A stretch of DNA of 51,381 bases from an uncultured Thermoguttaceae bacterium. Its GTDB lineage: Bacteria; Planctomycetota; Planctomycetia; Pirellulales; Thermoguttaceae. Below the pieces are notes generated by a model. It was not told the origin of the DNA. It made no database searches and saw only the letters and a list, made by a program, of their open reading frames with translations. A program made the position numbers and the translations under genes. The stretch is taken from the NCBI GenBank assembly GCA_938084835.1, contig CALKER010000013.1:1-51381 (forward strand), given 5' to 3'. This document shows positions 36,732-45,497 of this stretch, one piece after another. Each line of letters begins with the position of its first letter. Within the stretch, counting starts at the first letter, position 1.

Positions 36732-39137
36732 CTAAGGTTCAAACCAGAATACCTCGCCGTCTAGCTCCACGATGACCGGCTCGGCACTGACGAGGTATTG
36801 GGTTAGCCGACGACCGTAACGATCGACCAGTTGGAAAAATTCCTCGCTGAACAACTGAACCCGTCGAGCACGCTGTTCCTGTTGTTGACTAATGGTGCTC
36901 TGCACCCACCGGTCAGCCCGCTTAATGAAGGTACGATCGGCCACCTGAAGCATCCCGGTTTGAAGCTGCCGGAGCTCTCGTTGGGCCAAGCGTTCCGCCT
37001 CGTCTCGCCCGGCGGTGGCCGCCAAGGCACTTTGGAGAGTATCCAATTGCAGTTCGGCGCCAGGAAGTACCGCCTGCGGAACAGCCCGGAGCTCGGCAGC
37101 AAAGCGGCGCTGAAGGACACCCGCAGCCCCGCCCACCGCATCCTGAGCCTTCAACCGGGCCCCCGCCCGACGAACGTGTTCCGCCAGTTCTTCCGGGCGC
37201 ACGTTTTCATCAGCCAAAAACGACGTGTAGGGAGTTACAATGCCGTGGCGTAGGGACAACTCGACCAACTCCTTTATCAGCTCCTCGTTTCGCCCCCGGA
37301 GATCCAGCTCTTCCAAGATCTCCCCCACACGCCGGGTCGCCCACAGCTTCTCGATGAAGCTTAAGCTCGAATCGTGACTTGGCGGCGATAGCGAAGCAGC
37401 AAATCGTGTCTCATAACTTTCGCCCCGTAACCGGCCCGACAATACAACCGTACCAGCTACCGATCGGCGATATCGTCCTACCACCACTAACTGATCGCCA
37501 GCAAATAAATCGATGGGTCCCTTTGGGTAAACGTGGTAAAAAATCGGCGGATCTTCCGGCCTTCCGCCTTCGTACACAAAACGGATCTCCACGTCCGTCA
37601 ACACCGGCAAGGCAATCCGCCGAATAAGCCGCGCCACGGAAGCCTCAATATCTTCTTCCGGTCGCACGTACACACTTAACCCAAAGTTCTCGCTGGCAAG
37701 CCGGTCAAGAAGCCTGGCATTGACATCGTAACCCACACCATACACAAATAGCCGGGCCCGATATTTGTTGGCATTGCGGACATTTCGGGCAATTTCGGCC
37801 TCACTGGTCACACCAGCCGTGGGAAGGCCATCCGTCAGGAAAATCACGTAATTAGGTCGCGAGGAATCCTGAATTTGCTCCAGCGCTCGAAGCAAAGCGT
37901 CCTTAATGTTGGTGCTTCCGCCGGCAACCAGCCCATCAATAAATCCCATGGCTTGCGCCCGCGTCTGGTCCTCGAACCGCTGGAGTTCGGGCCGAAAGAG
38001 TTCTACTGTCGAATCGTAGGCAATGATGTTGAATAAGTCCCCCGACCGAAGGCTATTCAAGACCTGGCGGGCAGCACCCCGTGCTTGCTCAATCTTTTTG
38101 CCCGACATACTGCCAGATCGATCGACCACAAAAATCACGTTCTTGGCGGCCGGCGTTGCCTCCCCCACCTCAATACTAGGTGTGGCAAGAAGGAGAAAGT
38201 ACCCGTCCTCTTCTGCCCGGGGACGGTAGCTAACGAGCTTGCTACTGACCACTCCCCGACCCACGTCGTAGTAAAGACGGAAGTCAGAGGAAGGAATTGT
38301 GTCGCGAGCCTCATAGCGAACAATGGCACGACGAGGTTCCGGCCTTTCAATTTGCACGGGGTGCGTGGGACTGTATACGTTTTTTATCTCCTCGTCGCTG
38401 TCGATGGAAAGGCGAAGGGCAAGCTCCCGAATCGGTTCGGCCGTGTACTTGGCCGTGCTCAGTGGGAATAGAAAGTCCACAAGTCCATCCTGCATCCGGA
38501 GAACCTGGTTGTAACGAAGTGACACAGTGCGTTTGGCCCCTGCAGGAACAGGAAAGACACTGGTGCGAAACAGCCCTGTGCCTATCCACTCCAGGAGCGC
38601 CGGATCTAAATTCCTCCGCACGATTTCCTCGTAATATTTTCGCGCTTCACTTGCGGGAAGGAGTCGGGCGGGAATTTCCTTGCCATCCACAAGGAAGGTC
38701 ATCCGGTCCACCGCCCCGTCATAGGGAAGCGGGAAAACAAAAACCACCTCCATCTGCCGGCTGCCCGTGTTGTGGAACGTCTGCGTGACTTCCACCTGGG
38801 CCGTTTGATGACGAATGAGAGCCTGGATTCTCAATTCGTCAATTCTGTAGGTGGCAGGGGGCGGTACAGGACGCGGCGGTCGGATCGGCGGCGGCACCGG
38901 CGGAATTGGCGGGCGCGGCGGCCAAATAGGCGGGCGCGGCAAACTCGCAGGCTCATCTCCCACCGAAATAATCAGCCCCTGGCCATACACCTCGCCTCCT
39001 CCACCCATCCTTTCAACCCACTCCGCCCCAAAAATTCCCACCATGATAACCCCTACTGTCAGGCCGAGGGTCATCGGGCGCCATTGCCTTCCCCAAGACC
39101 TCCGGCTGACGAACAGGCACCATCCGAAACGGCTCAT
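36732..39137 (-). CDS. Exported VIT and von Willebrand A domain protein
   Basis: An 801-residue protein with an N-terminal membrane or signal segment (about 22-38), a Pro-rich spacer (66-95), a VIT domain (about 96-230, with PLPYDGAVDRMTF and YYEEIVRRNLDPALLEW) and a vWA domain (about 330-510). The MIDAS metal site DRSGSMSG is at 339-346, so a divalent-metal-dependent adhesion-type interaction is expected. A helical C-terminal region (about 640-780) is Gln/Arg-rich. The architecture recalls inter-alpha-trypsin inhibitor heavy chains and many bacterial surface proteins. The ATG has AAGGAGG 6 bases upstream, an excellent site. Ligand and partner are unknown; cell-surface or periplasmic location is inferred. 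Confidence 0.92.
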   Translation of the reverse strand: MSRFGWCLFVSRRSWGRQWRPMTLGLTVGVIMVGIFGAEWVERMGGGGEVYGQGLIISVGDEPASLPRPPIWPPRPPIPPVPPPIRPPRPVPPPATYRIDELRIQALIRHQTAQVEVTQTFHNTGSRQMEVVFVFPLPYDGAVDRMTFLVDGKEIPARLLPASEARKYYEEIVRRNLDPALLEWIGTGLFRTSVFPVPAGAKRTVSLRYNQVLRMQDGLVDFLFPLSTAKYTAEPIRELALRLSIDSDEEIKNVYSPTHPVQIERPEPRRAIVRYEARDTIPSSDFRLYYDVGRGVVSSKLVSYRPRAEEDGYFLLLATPSIEVGEATPAAKNVIFVVDRSGSMSGKKIEQARGAARQVLNSLRSGDLFNIIAYDSTVELFRPELQRFEDQTRAQAMGFIDGLVAGGSTNIKDALLRALEQIQDSSRPNYVIFLTDGLPTAGVTSEAEIARNVRNANKYRARLFVYGVGYDVNARLLDRLASENFGLSVYVRPEEDIEASVARLIRRIALPVLTDVEIRFVYEGGRPEDPPIFYHVYPKGPIDLFAGDQLVVVGRYRRSVAGTVVLSGRLRGESYETRFAASLSPPSHDSSLSFIEKLWATRRVGEILEELDLRGRNEELIKELVELSLRHGIVTPYTSFLADENVRPEELAEHVRRAGARLKAQDAVGGAAGVLQRRFAAELRAVPQAVLPGAELQLDTLQSALAATAGRDEAERLAQRELRQLQTGMLQVADRTFIKRADRWVQSTISQQQEQRARRVQLFSEEFFQLVDRYGRRLTQYLVSAEPVIVELDGEVFWFEP
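38853..38942 (-). repeat. Proline-rich coding tract in the VIT/vWA gene
   Basis: Encodes residues 66-95, about two thirds proline, with alternating Pro-Pro-Ile and Pro-Arg-Pro steps, between the signal segment and the VIT domain. Probably a rigid spacer lifting the domains off the membrane. Confidence 0.8.
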
Positions 39138-39721
39138 GTCATTCCTCCTTCTCTTTCTTTTGTCAAAGGGACATCAGACCGCCAAGCGGCGCTGCAGGTT
39201 AACTCTCCAGCGCCAGTCCCCTGCACTAGACGTAAGCCCACGCTATGCGAGGTTCCCCCCGAACCTGAGGCCCTTTCCAGCTGGTTGGCCCGGTGCTTGC
39301 GCGGAAATTCCGACTGCGGTTGCGCTTACTTCCTTATCGAGATGCTTTGCCCTCAAGGTGATCCACCATGTTAGATCCCAGAACAACCCTTGAAAGTTCC
39401 AAAAATTTCTTTTGCCGAGGGGACACGGTCGGATCCAGATGCACTCGCTTGTGGGAGTCCGATCTTTTCGCGTGGATTTTCGGCCCACATCCCTGTAAGA
39501 GAAGCGAATTGTCTTTGAGTTCTGGGGGGTTGGGGCACCCAAACTTCCAAACAACTGGCACTAGGCTCCGACACCGAAAGTTCTCCGCGAGGGAGAAGAA
39601 CCTTGGGGTTAGCTCGGCGGGTGTCCCCCAGCTCTCTCGAGGCAAAGCCGGTGCCCAAGCTTGAGCCAAGTCGGAGCCGTTAGCTTCCCGCCACCCCAAT
39701 CACGACCAGCCCGGGCCGCGG
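39138..39721. other. Intergenic region upstream of the VIT/vWA gene
   Basis: Several frames overlap on both strands (39334-39699 -, 39371-39658 -, 39368-39664 +). None has normal codon choice, although the + frame has AAGGTG 7 bases before its ATG. Treated as non-coding. Confidence 0.4.
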
Positions 39722-39844
39722 CTACTTGCACTCGCCCGCGCAACTCACACCTGCGACAACCATAAAAATTTGCCCGAAAGCGACAAAGCTGAGTTTGCCC
39801 TCGCTCCCAACGCACTTTTCACATCTTTCAGGCTCGCCAGACAT
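39722..39844 (-). CDS. Short Cys-containing protein (40 aa), unrecognised
   Basis: A 40-codon frame with an ideal start: AGGAGG (39851-39856) 6 bases before the ATG at 39844. The protein opens MSGEPERCEKC, has a hydrophobic middle (FVAFGQIFMVV) and ends SCAGECK. Cys8/Cys11 form a CxxC and Cys35/Cys39 a CxxxC, a possible four-Cys metal site. Not a family I recognise. It lies between the VIT/vWA and zinc-ribbon genes on the same strand. It may be a real small protein or a leader-type ORF. Confidence 0.5.
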   Translation of the reverse strand: MSGEPERCEKCVGSEGKLSFVAFGQIFMVVAGVSCAGECK

Positions 39845-40235
39845 GCCATACCTCCTGGGGGTCCTAAAAAGTGTTTAGTGGGGGTTTACAGAGTGCCAGC
39901 GCTTGCACCGCTCTCAACTTTTACCGGCTCGACCTTTGACGGGCCATGAGGTATGAATTTTCTGCGGTGAACATGCGAACGATGATTCCTTGAAACAGTA
40001 AGAAATAACGACGAGAAGCCAACGAAACGGAAAAAATGCAGTACTTCGCAGGCGTGCCCGCTTGAGGGAAGCTTATAGGTGAAATTTTGCACCAAATCCC
40101 TACGTGGTGCCTTTAGGCACACGGCGGCATTGCCACCCTAGCCGCAATATCCGCACACTCAAACTCCTGAGCCTTCAGGCGGACACCGGTGCGGCGGCCG
40201 AGCTAGGCCCAGACGCGCCCTATTCAGCACTCGTG
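39845..40235. other. Intergenic region, zinc-ribbon gene to short Cys ORF
   Basis: No gene beyond the short frame's binding site. The promoter for the short frame would lie here. Confidence 0.4.
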
Positions 40236-41273
40236 CTATTCGGAGGCGGATCCCTGCTGGTTTTCCTCCTCACCCGTTTCCGCTGCCTGATTACTTGACT
40301 CCCGGCCAACTTTTAAAAAGCCAGGAAACCAGTTGGGCGAATATTTATAGGAGCTCTTGATCCCAGGAAGCGGAAGTTTCAGGAAATTCCCGTGATCCCC
40401 CCGAATAAGCACGATCAGATAGTAAGCGATCACCAGGCCAAGAATTCCGCCCCCCACCCAACTGAGCAATTCTTTGAAGATGTTCTTCTTGCGCTGTGGT
40501 TGCCGGGCAAAAGGACGCCGGCGAGCTTCCTCCTCCGGAACCGCAATCTGAATTCCCATTTGATCTGCTGGACCGACGCCGGGCCAGGTTGCAACTGATA
40601 CGCCCTCAGTCGATGGGTAAGGCGATCGCCTGAGGATTTGGCTCAGAGCCTGGGCGGCTTGGCCTCCCAGCGGATCCCCGGTTTCCGGCAGCCGGCACTC
40701 ACTCACATCAAATTTTCCGCCACACAAAGGGCATAAAAGAAAGACCGGCCCGACCATGAGCTCCTGATCCGAAGGGGGAAAACTCTCGACGGCTGCGCCA
40801 GCCCCAAATTCTTCGGAGACCGTCTCCCCACCGGAGCCAAGGTGGCTCTCACCGACCACCCGGGCCAGAAGCGCACTTATGTCGGTAGTGGCCTCCCCAG
40901 GCTCCGCGGAATGAAGATTTGTTTGCTGAACTTCATCTACCTGTGGGTCTGATACCCTCTCTTTCGTGCTAATTGCCAAATCGTTGCCGAATTGGGCAAT
41001 TAGATCAGTGGCCGACGGTGGTTCGACGCTGCCGGCTCCCCCGGTTAAATCCGAAATCCCTCCCTCTTTTGTGCTTTCATATCCCCCGTCGATGGTAGCG
41101 ACTGGCTCGAACTCACCGACGATTGCCTCCTCCCCTTCCAACTCGGACGGTTCGAGCTCTGCCACTTCCACCTCCACCCCGCATCCCGGGCAATGAACAA
41201 CCTGAATTACGGACACTCCATCAGAAAGCCAGCCGGACTTGAGGCAGTAGGGGCATCGTCGCACGTGGCTCAT
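40236..41273 (-). CDS. Zinc-ribbon membrane protein of unknown function
   Basis: A 345-residue protein beginning with a zinc ribbon (CPYC at 7-10 and CPGC at 28-31). A long acidic, Glu/Ser/Gly-rich, probably disordered region follows, then a second CPLC motif, a basic stretch with QPQRKKNIFKE, and one membrane segment (SWVGGGILGLVIAYYLIVLI, about 20 residues) near the C-terminus. The plan of cytoplasmic ribbon, acidic linker and tail anchor is common in planctomycete proteins of unknown role. The frame extends to 41360, but the ATG at 41273 begins exactly at the ribbon and has an AAGGGTGGG purine run just upstream. It lies 196 bases downstream of the YqeG-type gene on the same strand. Confidence 0.75.
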   Translation of the reverse strand: MSHVRRCPYCLKSGWLSDGVSVIQVVHCPGCGVEVEVAELEPSELEGEEAIVGEFEPVATIDGGYESTKEGGISDLTGGAGSVEPPSATDLIAQFGNDLAISTKERVSDPQVDEVQQTNLHSAEPGEATTDISALLARVVGESHLGSGGETVSEEFGAGAAVESFPPSDQELMVGPVFLLCPLCGGKFDVSECRLPETGDPLGGQAAQALSQILRRSPYPSTEGVSVATWPGVGPADQMGIQIAVPEEEARRRPFARQPQRKKNIFKELLSWVGGGILGLVIAYYLIVLIRGDHGNFLKLPLPGIKSSYKYSPNWFPGFLKVGRESSNQAAETGEEENQQGSASE

Positions 41274-41469
41274 GGGCCCACCCTTTTTTGCAATAGCCGA
41301 CTCCTGAAGTTTCCCAAAAGTTTTAAACGCGGCGTTCACTCCGAATTTTCCGTCCCCCAAGGCGGAACAACTATTAGACCTTCGCTGAACAATTTAATAC
41401 CTTTGCTAAAAGATGAAACCGTCCGGTTGCTTTTGCCCGCACCTTTAGGAAAAACCCTTCGCGGGGGAA

Positions 41470-42138
41470 TCAAAAGCCCCTAATTGGACGCACCTCAGCC
41501 TCAATCATGAACTGGTCACGAGGAGATTTCAACTTCAAACGAGCTTTCCCTGTGACCGAGGGGCTGCCCCGACCCATTCGCGCCGAACCCACCTCTAACC
41601 GACTCGGAAGACCATCAGAAGCCCTCCGCCCAGAAGCATCCTCACCAATAACAAGTCGTTCGAGTGGTCGTTTCCATCGGGTCCACCAAGGTTCCTCTTC
41701 CGGCAAGAGGGGTCGCACCAAAATCCCTTTTGTCCCTGCCCATCGGGCTGCCAAAATATCTGTGAAAATTTGATCCCCTACCATGGCCAGACACTCACGG
41801 GGCATCTTCAAACTTTGGGCTGCGCGCCATAAGGCAAACGGAAGTGGCTTCCATGCCGGGGCAATACAAGGAAGGGCCATTTGCCGAGCAATCGGCAACA
41901 CCCGACCCTTTCGCCCGTTACTGACCAGGATCAGCCCGAGGCCGTAACGGCGAAGCTCCTCGATCCACCCAAGGACTTCGGGAGGTACCGCCCGGGCTCG
42001 ATACGGTTTCACCGTACAGTCGATATCAAGGAGGAGCCCCGTTATCTCGAATGACGAAAGGAGCTCAGGGGTTAACACTTCCACTTTTTCCACGACAAGG
42101 TCCGGGGCAAGCCTACGAAGAATCCTTCCGGCCACCAT
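41470..42138 (-). CDS. YqeG-family HAD phosphatase
   Basis: A 222-residue HAD hydrolase of subfamily IIIA. Seen: the nucleophile motif DIDCT (38-42) in LLLDIDCTVKPY, motif II LVSNG (71-75), a lysine in the APAWKP segment (about 93-98), and motif III MVGDQIFTDI. These match the YqeG/GEP4-type group, whose best-studied member dephosphorylates phosphatidylglycerophosphate in mitochondria; the bacterial substrate is often unassigned. The C-terminal 50 residues (after LERLVIG) are an extra low-complexity basic tail. The ATG at 42138 follows GGGGAAGG closely. It is in a same-strand series with the zinc-ribbon and gnd genes but is probably not in a tight operon. Confidence 0.88.
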   Translation of the reverse strand: MVAGRILRRLAPDLVVEKVEVLTPELLSSFEITGLLLDIDCTVKPYRARAVPPEVLGWIEELRRYGLGLILVSNGRKGRVLPIARQMALPCIAPAWKPLPFALWRAAQSLKMPRECLAMVGDQIFTDILAARWAGTKGILVRPLLPEEEPWWTRWKRPLERLVIGEDASGRRASDGLPSRLEVGSARMGRGSPSVTGKARLKLKSPRDQFMIEAEVRPIRGF

Positions 42139-42386
42139 TGCCTTCCCCGTCAGCTGTGCGATCCGATCCGGAAAAGCCGATGCGATCTCAGCGTAGCGGC
42201 CCTCGATTTGTCCCGAACGACCTACAAACCAAAGATAACGCCTCGCTAAGTAACGACTGCGGCACCGAGACTGTCGGCTTTCTTTAGGACCGAAGGTTTC
42301 GTCCGCGTGTAAACCCCCTTACGCATGCGGATCCAAACTTTTCCGAATCCAAGCCCTTCTCTTAGCCGTGAAGAAAAGCAAGCCTA

Positions 42387-42551
42387 CTATCGCAATCCGC
42401 CCCGCGACCGCAACCTCTTCCGTCTCACTAGGTCGAAAGCGCACAAGAAGTTGATCACGCGGGTCAATCCTCGTGCGAAATCTCCCTCCGGGGCAAATGC
42501 ATGGAATGTAGCGACATAACTGCCCAATGCAAAATTTAGGCCGAGGACCAT
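42387..42551 (-). CDS. Possible 54-aa small protein, unrecognised
   Basis: A frame from ATG at 42551 to TAG at 42387, with GGAGG only 3 bases before the ATG (short spacing). It opens MVLGLNFALGSYVATFHAF, contains a hydrophobic stretch and ends in a basic Arg/Lys-rich tail. Codon choice looks ordinary. It sits between the gnd and YqeG-type genes on their strand. The rest of the 42139-42676 interval shows nothing else. Confidence 0.3.
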   Translation of the reverse strand: MVLGLNFALGSYVATFHAFAPEGDFARGLTRVINFLCAFDLVRRKRLRSRGGLR

Positions 42552-42676
42552 CTTCCTCCGATCCGCGACCTTTCTAACCGCCCCTTCATTTGGCTTAGGT
42601 CATTTGACCATCCCATGGAAGAGCGGTCGAATTTCGAGGCCCCGTATAGGAATCCGGTCTTACCTAGGGTAGTCGC

Positions 42677-44170
42677 TCACTGGCCGGGCACACGTCGTTT
42701 TCGCAACCAATCGGTGTGGAACGGCCCTTCGCCAGGTTTATCAATCCGCCGGTAAGTATGGGCACCGAAATAGTCACGCTGCGCCTGAATTAGGTTAGCC
42801 GGTAACCGGGCCGACCGATACCCATCGTAGTACGCCAAAGCGGCCGAGAAGGCCGGCGTGGGAATCCCCAGGTCAACCGCCGTCTTCACAACGTTTCGCC
42901 AAGCCGTTTGGGCACGAGTGACCGCCTCCCGAAAATATGGCGCAAGAAGCAGGTTCTCCAGATTCGGATCCGCGTCGAAAGCCTCTTTAATGCGTTCCAA
43001 GAATACCGCCCGAATGATACAACCGCCGCGCCACAGAAGACTAATGGCCCCGAAGTTGAGGTCCCACTTATATTCCGCCGAGGCCAGCCGCATCTGGGCA
43101 AACCCTTGGGCGTAACTACAAATCTTGGAGGCATAAAGGGCCTGCCGAACCTGCTCAATAAACTGCTTGACATCCCCCTGGTACCGGCCGTCAGGACCTG
43201 GTAGGAGCGTGCTGGCGCGGACGCGTGCCTCCTTCAATGCTGACAGGGCCCGAGCATAAACCGCCTCAGTCACCAAAGTGCTGGGAATTCCAAGATCTAG
43301 CGCATTTTGACTCATCCACTTGCCGGTGCCCTTGGCGCCGGCACTGTCGAGGATCAAATCCACCAAGTCTTGTCCTGTTTCCTCGTCTTTCACGGTAAAA
43401 ATATCCCGGGTGATCTCAATCAAGTAACTGTTGAGCTCACCCTGGTACCACTCAGCAAAAACCTCGTGGAGCTGCTGGTTGGACAGTCCAAGGGCGTTTT
43501 TCAGCAGCCAGTAGGCCTCAGCGATTAGCTGCATGTCCCCGTATTCAATACCGTTGTGGACCATTTTGACATAGTGTCCTGCACCACGAGGCCCTACCCA
43601 ATCGCAGCACGGGATATTCCGCTGCGGACCGACCTTGGCCGCTATCGATTGGAAGATGGGCTTTACCAAAGGCCAGGCGGCAGGACTTCCACCGGGCATC
43701 ATGCTCGGGCCATGGCGAGCGCCTTCTTCCCCCCCAGAAACTCCCGTACCGATATACAAAAGCCCACGAGACTCGACGTACTTCGTGCGCCGCTCAGTAT
43801 CCTTAAAGTGGGTGTTACCTCCGTCAATGATCACGTCGCCCGGTTCCAAAAGTTGGCACAACTGGTCTACAACGGCGTCGATCGCCGAAAGCTCGGGGTA
43901 GAGCTTATCCTCGGGTGCAGGAACCGGGTCGCCCGATTGGATCATCAACATCACCTTACGAGGCCGGGCGAGGTTGGAAACAAGCTCCTCCAACGAACGG
44001 CAGCCTACAATTCGCCGCCCTTGCACGTCCGGCCGGGCCATAAATTCGTCAACTTTGCTCACCGTACGGTTGAACACAGCCACACTAAAGCCGTGGTCCT
44101 CCATGTTGAGGACCAAATTCTGGCCCATCACCGCCAGCCCCATCAGACCGATATCACACTTCTCCGACAT
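42677..44170 (-). CDS. gnd: 6-phosphogluconate dehydrogenase (decarboxylating)
   Basis: Oxidises 6-phosphogluconate to ribulose-5-phosphate and CO2 in the pentose phosphate pathway. The 497-residue length suits the long homodimeric form. Seen: the nucleotide-binding motif GLAVMGQNL (11-19) with NRT (34-36), where Arg is typical of NADP preference; DGGNTHFKDTERR; GVSGGEEGARHGPSMMPGG; the catalytic lysine in GHYVKMVHNGIEYGDMQ; and GAKGTGKW. The ATG has GGAGCG 8 bases upstream. It lies on the same strand as the phosphofructokinase and HAD genes, giving a small central-carbon cluster, though a 331-base gap separates it from the HAD gene. Confidence 0.97.
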   Translation of the reverse strand: MSEKCDIGLMGLAVMGQNLVLNMEDHGFSVAVFNRTVSKVDEFMARPDVQGRRIVGCRSLEELVSNLARPRKVMLMIQSGDPVPAPEDKLYPELSAIDAVVDQLCQLLEPGDVIIDGGNTHFKDTERRTKYVESRGLLYIGTGVSGGEEGARHGPSMMPGGSPAAWPLVKPIFQSIAAKVGPQRNIPCCDWVGPRGAGHYVKMVHNGIEYGDMQLIAEAYWLLKNALGLSNQQLHEVFAEWYQGELNSYLIEITRDIFTVKDEETGQDLVDLILDSAGAKGTGKWMSQNALDLGIPSTLVTEAVYARALSALKEARVRASTLLPGPDGRYQGDVKQFIEQVRQALYASKICSYAQGFAQMRLASAEYKWDLNFGAISLLWRGGCIIRAVFLERIKEAFDADPNLENLLLAPYFREAVTRAQTAWRNVVKTAVDLGIPTPAFSAALAYYDGYRSARLPANLIQAQRDYFGAHTYRRIDKPGEGPFHTDWLRKRRVPGQ

Positions 44171-44501
44171 TGTGCTTGCGCTCCGTTTGGACCCAAATTT
44201 CTCAGGTTAAGCGTATGCCGTTTCCGTTTGTTGCCGGGAAGAATAACTGGCCTTAGCAGGCCTGTTCATGGCATCCACTTCCCAGCCACGAATATTAAAT
44301 CTTCTTCCTCAGGCAACCCAAAGAACACCTCCACACAACGCAACCTAAAGAACACTTCCTCACAAACTTGCCCAAAAAAGAGCGGATGGACCCCTGACGA
44401 ACGCCATTTCCGAGATAGCGCAGCGCCCTAACCCGATCCGAGTCCACCCGCTTGGTGCGAACCACGCGGAATTTTCCGCCACGGCCCTCCACACCTTGCC
44501 G
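44171..44501. other. Gap between the HAD hydrolase and gnd genes
   Basis: It holds the 27-bp repeat. A GTG-initiated - frame (44295-44492), which reads the repeat as a doubled CSLGC motif, begins 10 bases after the HAD stop but lacks a good binding site and is Arg-rich. Confidence 0.45.
44313..44367. repeat. 27-bp imperfect tandem repeat
   Basis: Two adjacent units (44313-44339 and 44340-44367) begin GCAACCYAAAGAACAC and match at about 24 of 27 positions. They lie in the gap upstream of gnd. Confidence 0.7.
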
Positions 44502-45386
44502 TCAATCCTCGATCACGGGCCACGGTGGTCGATCGGGAAGATATCGATTAAACTCCGCTACTAAGGCTTCTTCATATTCTCCGGCGAAAGTCTCGGAGAG
44601 GAAACGGTCGATCCCCTCGTTGAAAAAGCGTTCCCAACTGGCCTCCTCTTTCCCGGGAATAATAGGAAAAAATAGGGCGCCGTTGGCTTTAGCTGCCTGA
44701 TAATCACCCGGTGCATCACCGATCATTAACACGTGTCCCCGGGGGTAAGGGTGACCTCCCCCCTGAGCGGCATGGCCCAAACACTGCTTTTTAGTGCCAA
44801 TTTCCTGCCCACAAATGGCCGCAACGTATTTCTTCAGGTCGTGTTCTTCCCATTCGCGCTCGAGGGCTTCCTGCGGCGTAGCGGAAACCACGAGAATGTC
44901 CGCGTGATCCTTTAGTTTTTCCAAGCTTTCCCGCACAAAAGGAAACGGGGGTACATGCCGGACTATTCGTCGCACCGCCTCGTTGACTGCTTCCGACCAC
45001 TCCAGCGTCCGGCGGAGATCAGGATCGTTGGTCTCCTCCACTACCTGTCGCAATCGCTCATTGCTCAACTTGGTTTCCTTAGCCACCCAGTCCCGAAGGC
45101 TTGAAGGTATACAGATCTGCACGCCACGAGCCCGCACCTCCGGCCTCTTGCGTAGCCACTCCAACGTTTCGATCAGGGCCGGGAACCTGTTAACCCCTCG
45201 GCTTTTGGAATAAAGATTGACAAACTCGGCGGCTTCGCGAGCATATTTGCTGATAGCTTGGAGCTCCCAGTAATTGATCGTGTTAGGAATGAAGCACTCT
45301 TTGTGCTTCAGTTCCATCGTATCGAATGCGCAGCCGTCGGAGTCGATTCCCACTAGAAAATCATGTCGACGAACAAACGCAAACAT
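44502..45386 (-). CDS. HAD-superfamily hydrolase
   Basis: A 294-residue HAD protein. Seen: the DxD nucleophile motif in VGIDSDGCAFDTM (Asp15 and Asp17), a large cap insertion (about 25-160), motif II VVSATPQ (about 165-171), and motif III MIGDAPGDYQAA. The cap is bigger than in phosphoglycolate phosphatases, and the DSDG motif is not the usual DxDGT/V. I cannot assign a substrate. The gene follows the phosphofructokinase gene by 111 bases on the same strand, so a sugar-phosphate substrate is a reasonable inference. A perfect 8-bp inverted repeat lies between the two genes. The ATG at 45386 has AAAGGCG upstream. Confidence 0.8.
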   Translation of the reverse strand: MFAFVRRHDFLVGIDSDGCAFDTMELKHKECFIPNTINYWELQAISKYAREAAEFVNLYSKSRGVNRFPALIETLEWLRKRPEVRARGVQICIPSSLRDWVAKETKLSNERLRQVVEETNDPDLRRTLEWSEAVNEAVRRIVRHVPPFPFVRESLEKLKDHADILVVSATPQEALEREWEEHDLKKYVAAICGQEIGTKKQCLGHAAQGGGHPYPRGHVLMIGDAPGDYQAAKANGALFFPIIPGKEEASWERFFNEGIDRFLSETFAGEYEEALVAEFNRYLPDRPPWPVIED

Positions 45387-45444
45387 TGCTTCTTACGCCT
45401 TTTCTTCTCCTAACGATTTGATGTTTGCTATTCCGACCTCTGCC

Positions 45445-45463
45445 CCTGTCAACCTTTGACAGG
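45445..45463. promoter_or_regulatory. Perfect 8-bp inverted repeat between phosphofructokinase and HAD genes
   Basis: CCTGTCAA pairs with TTGACAGG around a 3-base loop. It lies 59 bases before the HAD start and 35 bases past the kinase stop. It has no T tract, so it may be an operator or an RNA-stabilising stem rather than a terminator. Confidence 0.5.
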
Positions 45464-45497
45464 AAGCCGGGATCCGACGATACCCACTTTACCGCCA

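Noticed and set aside
39368..39664. 98-codon + frame with AAGGTG before the ATG
   Set aside because: Codon choice is unlike confident genes (frequent AGA/AGG), with no protein-like motif. Two - frames overlap it.
43556..44431. 291-codon + frame
   Set aside because: Mostly antisense to gnd, with Arg/His-rich composition typical of shadow frames.
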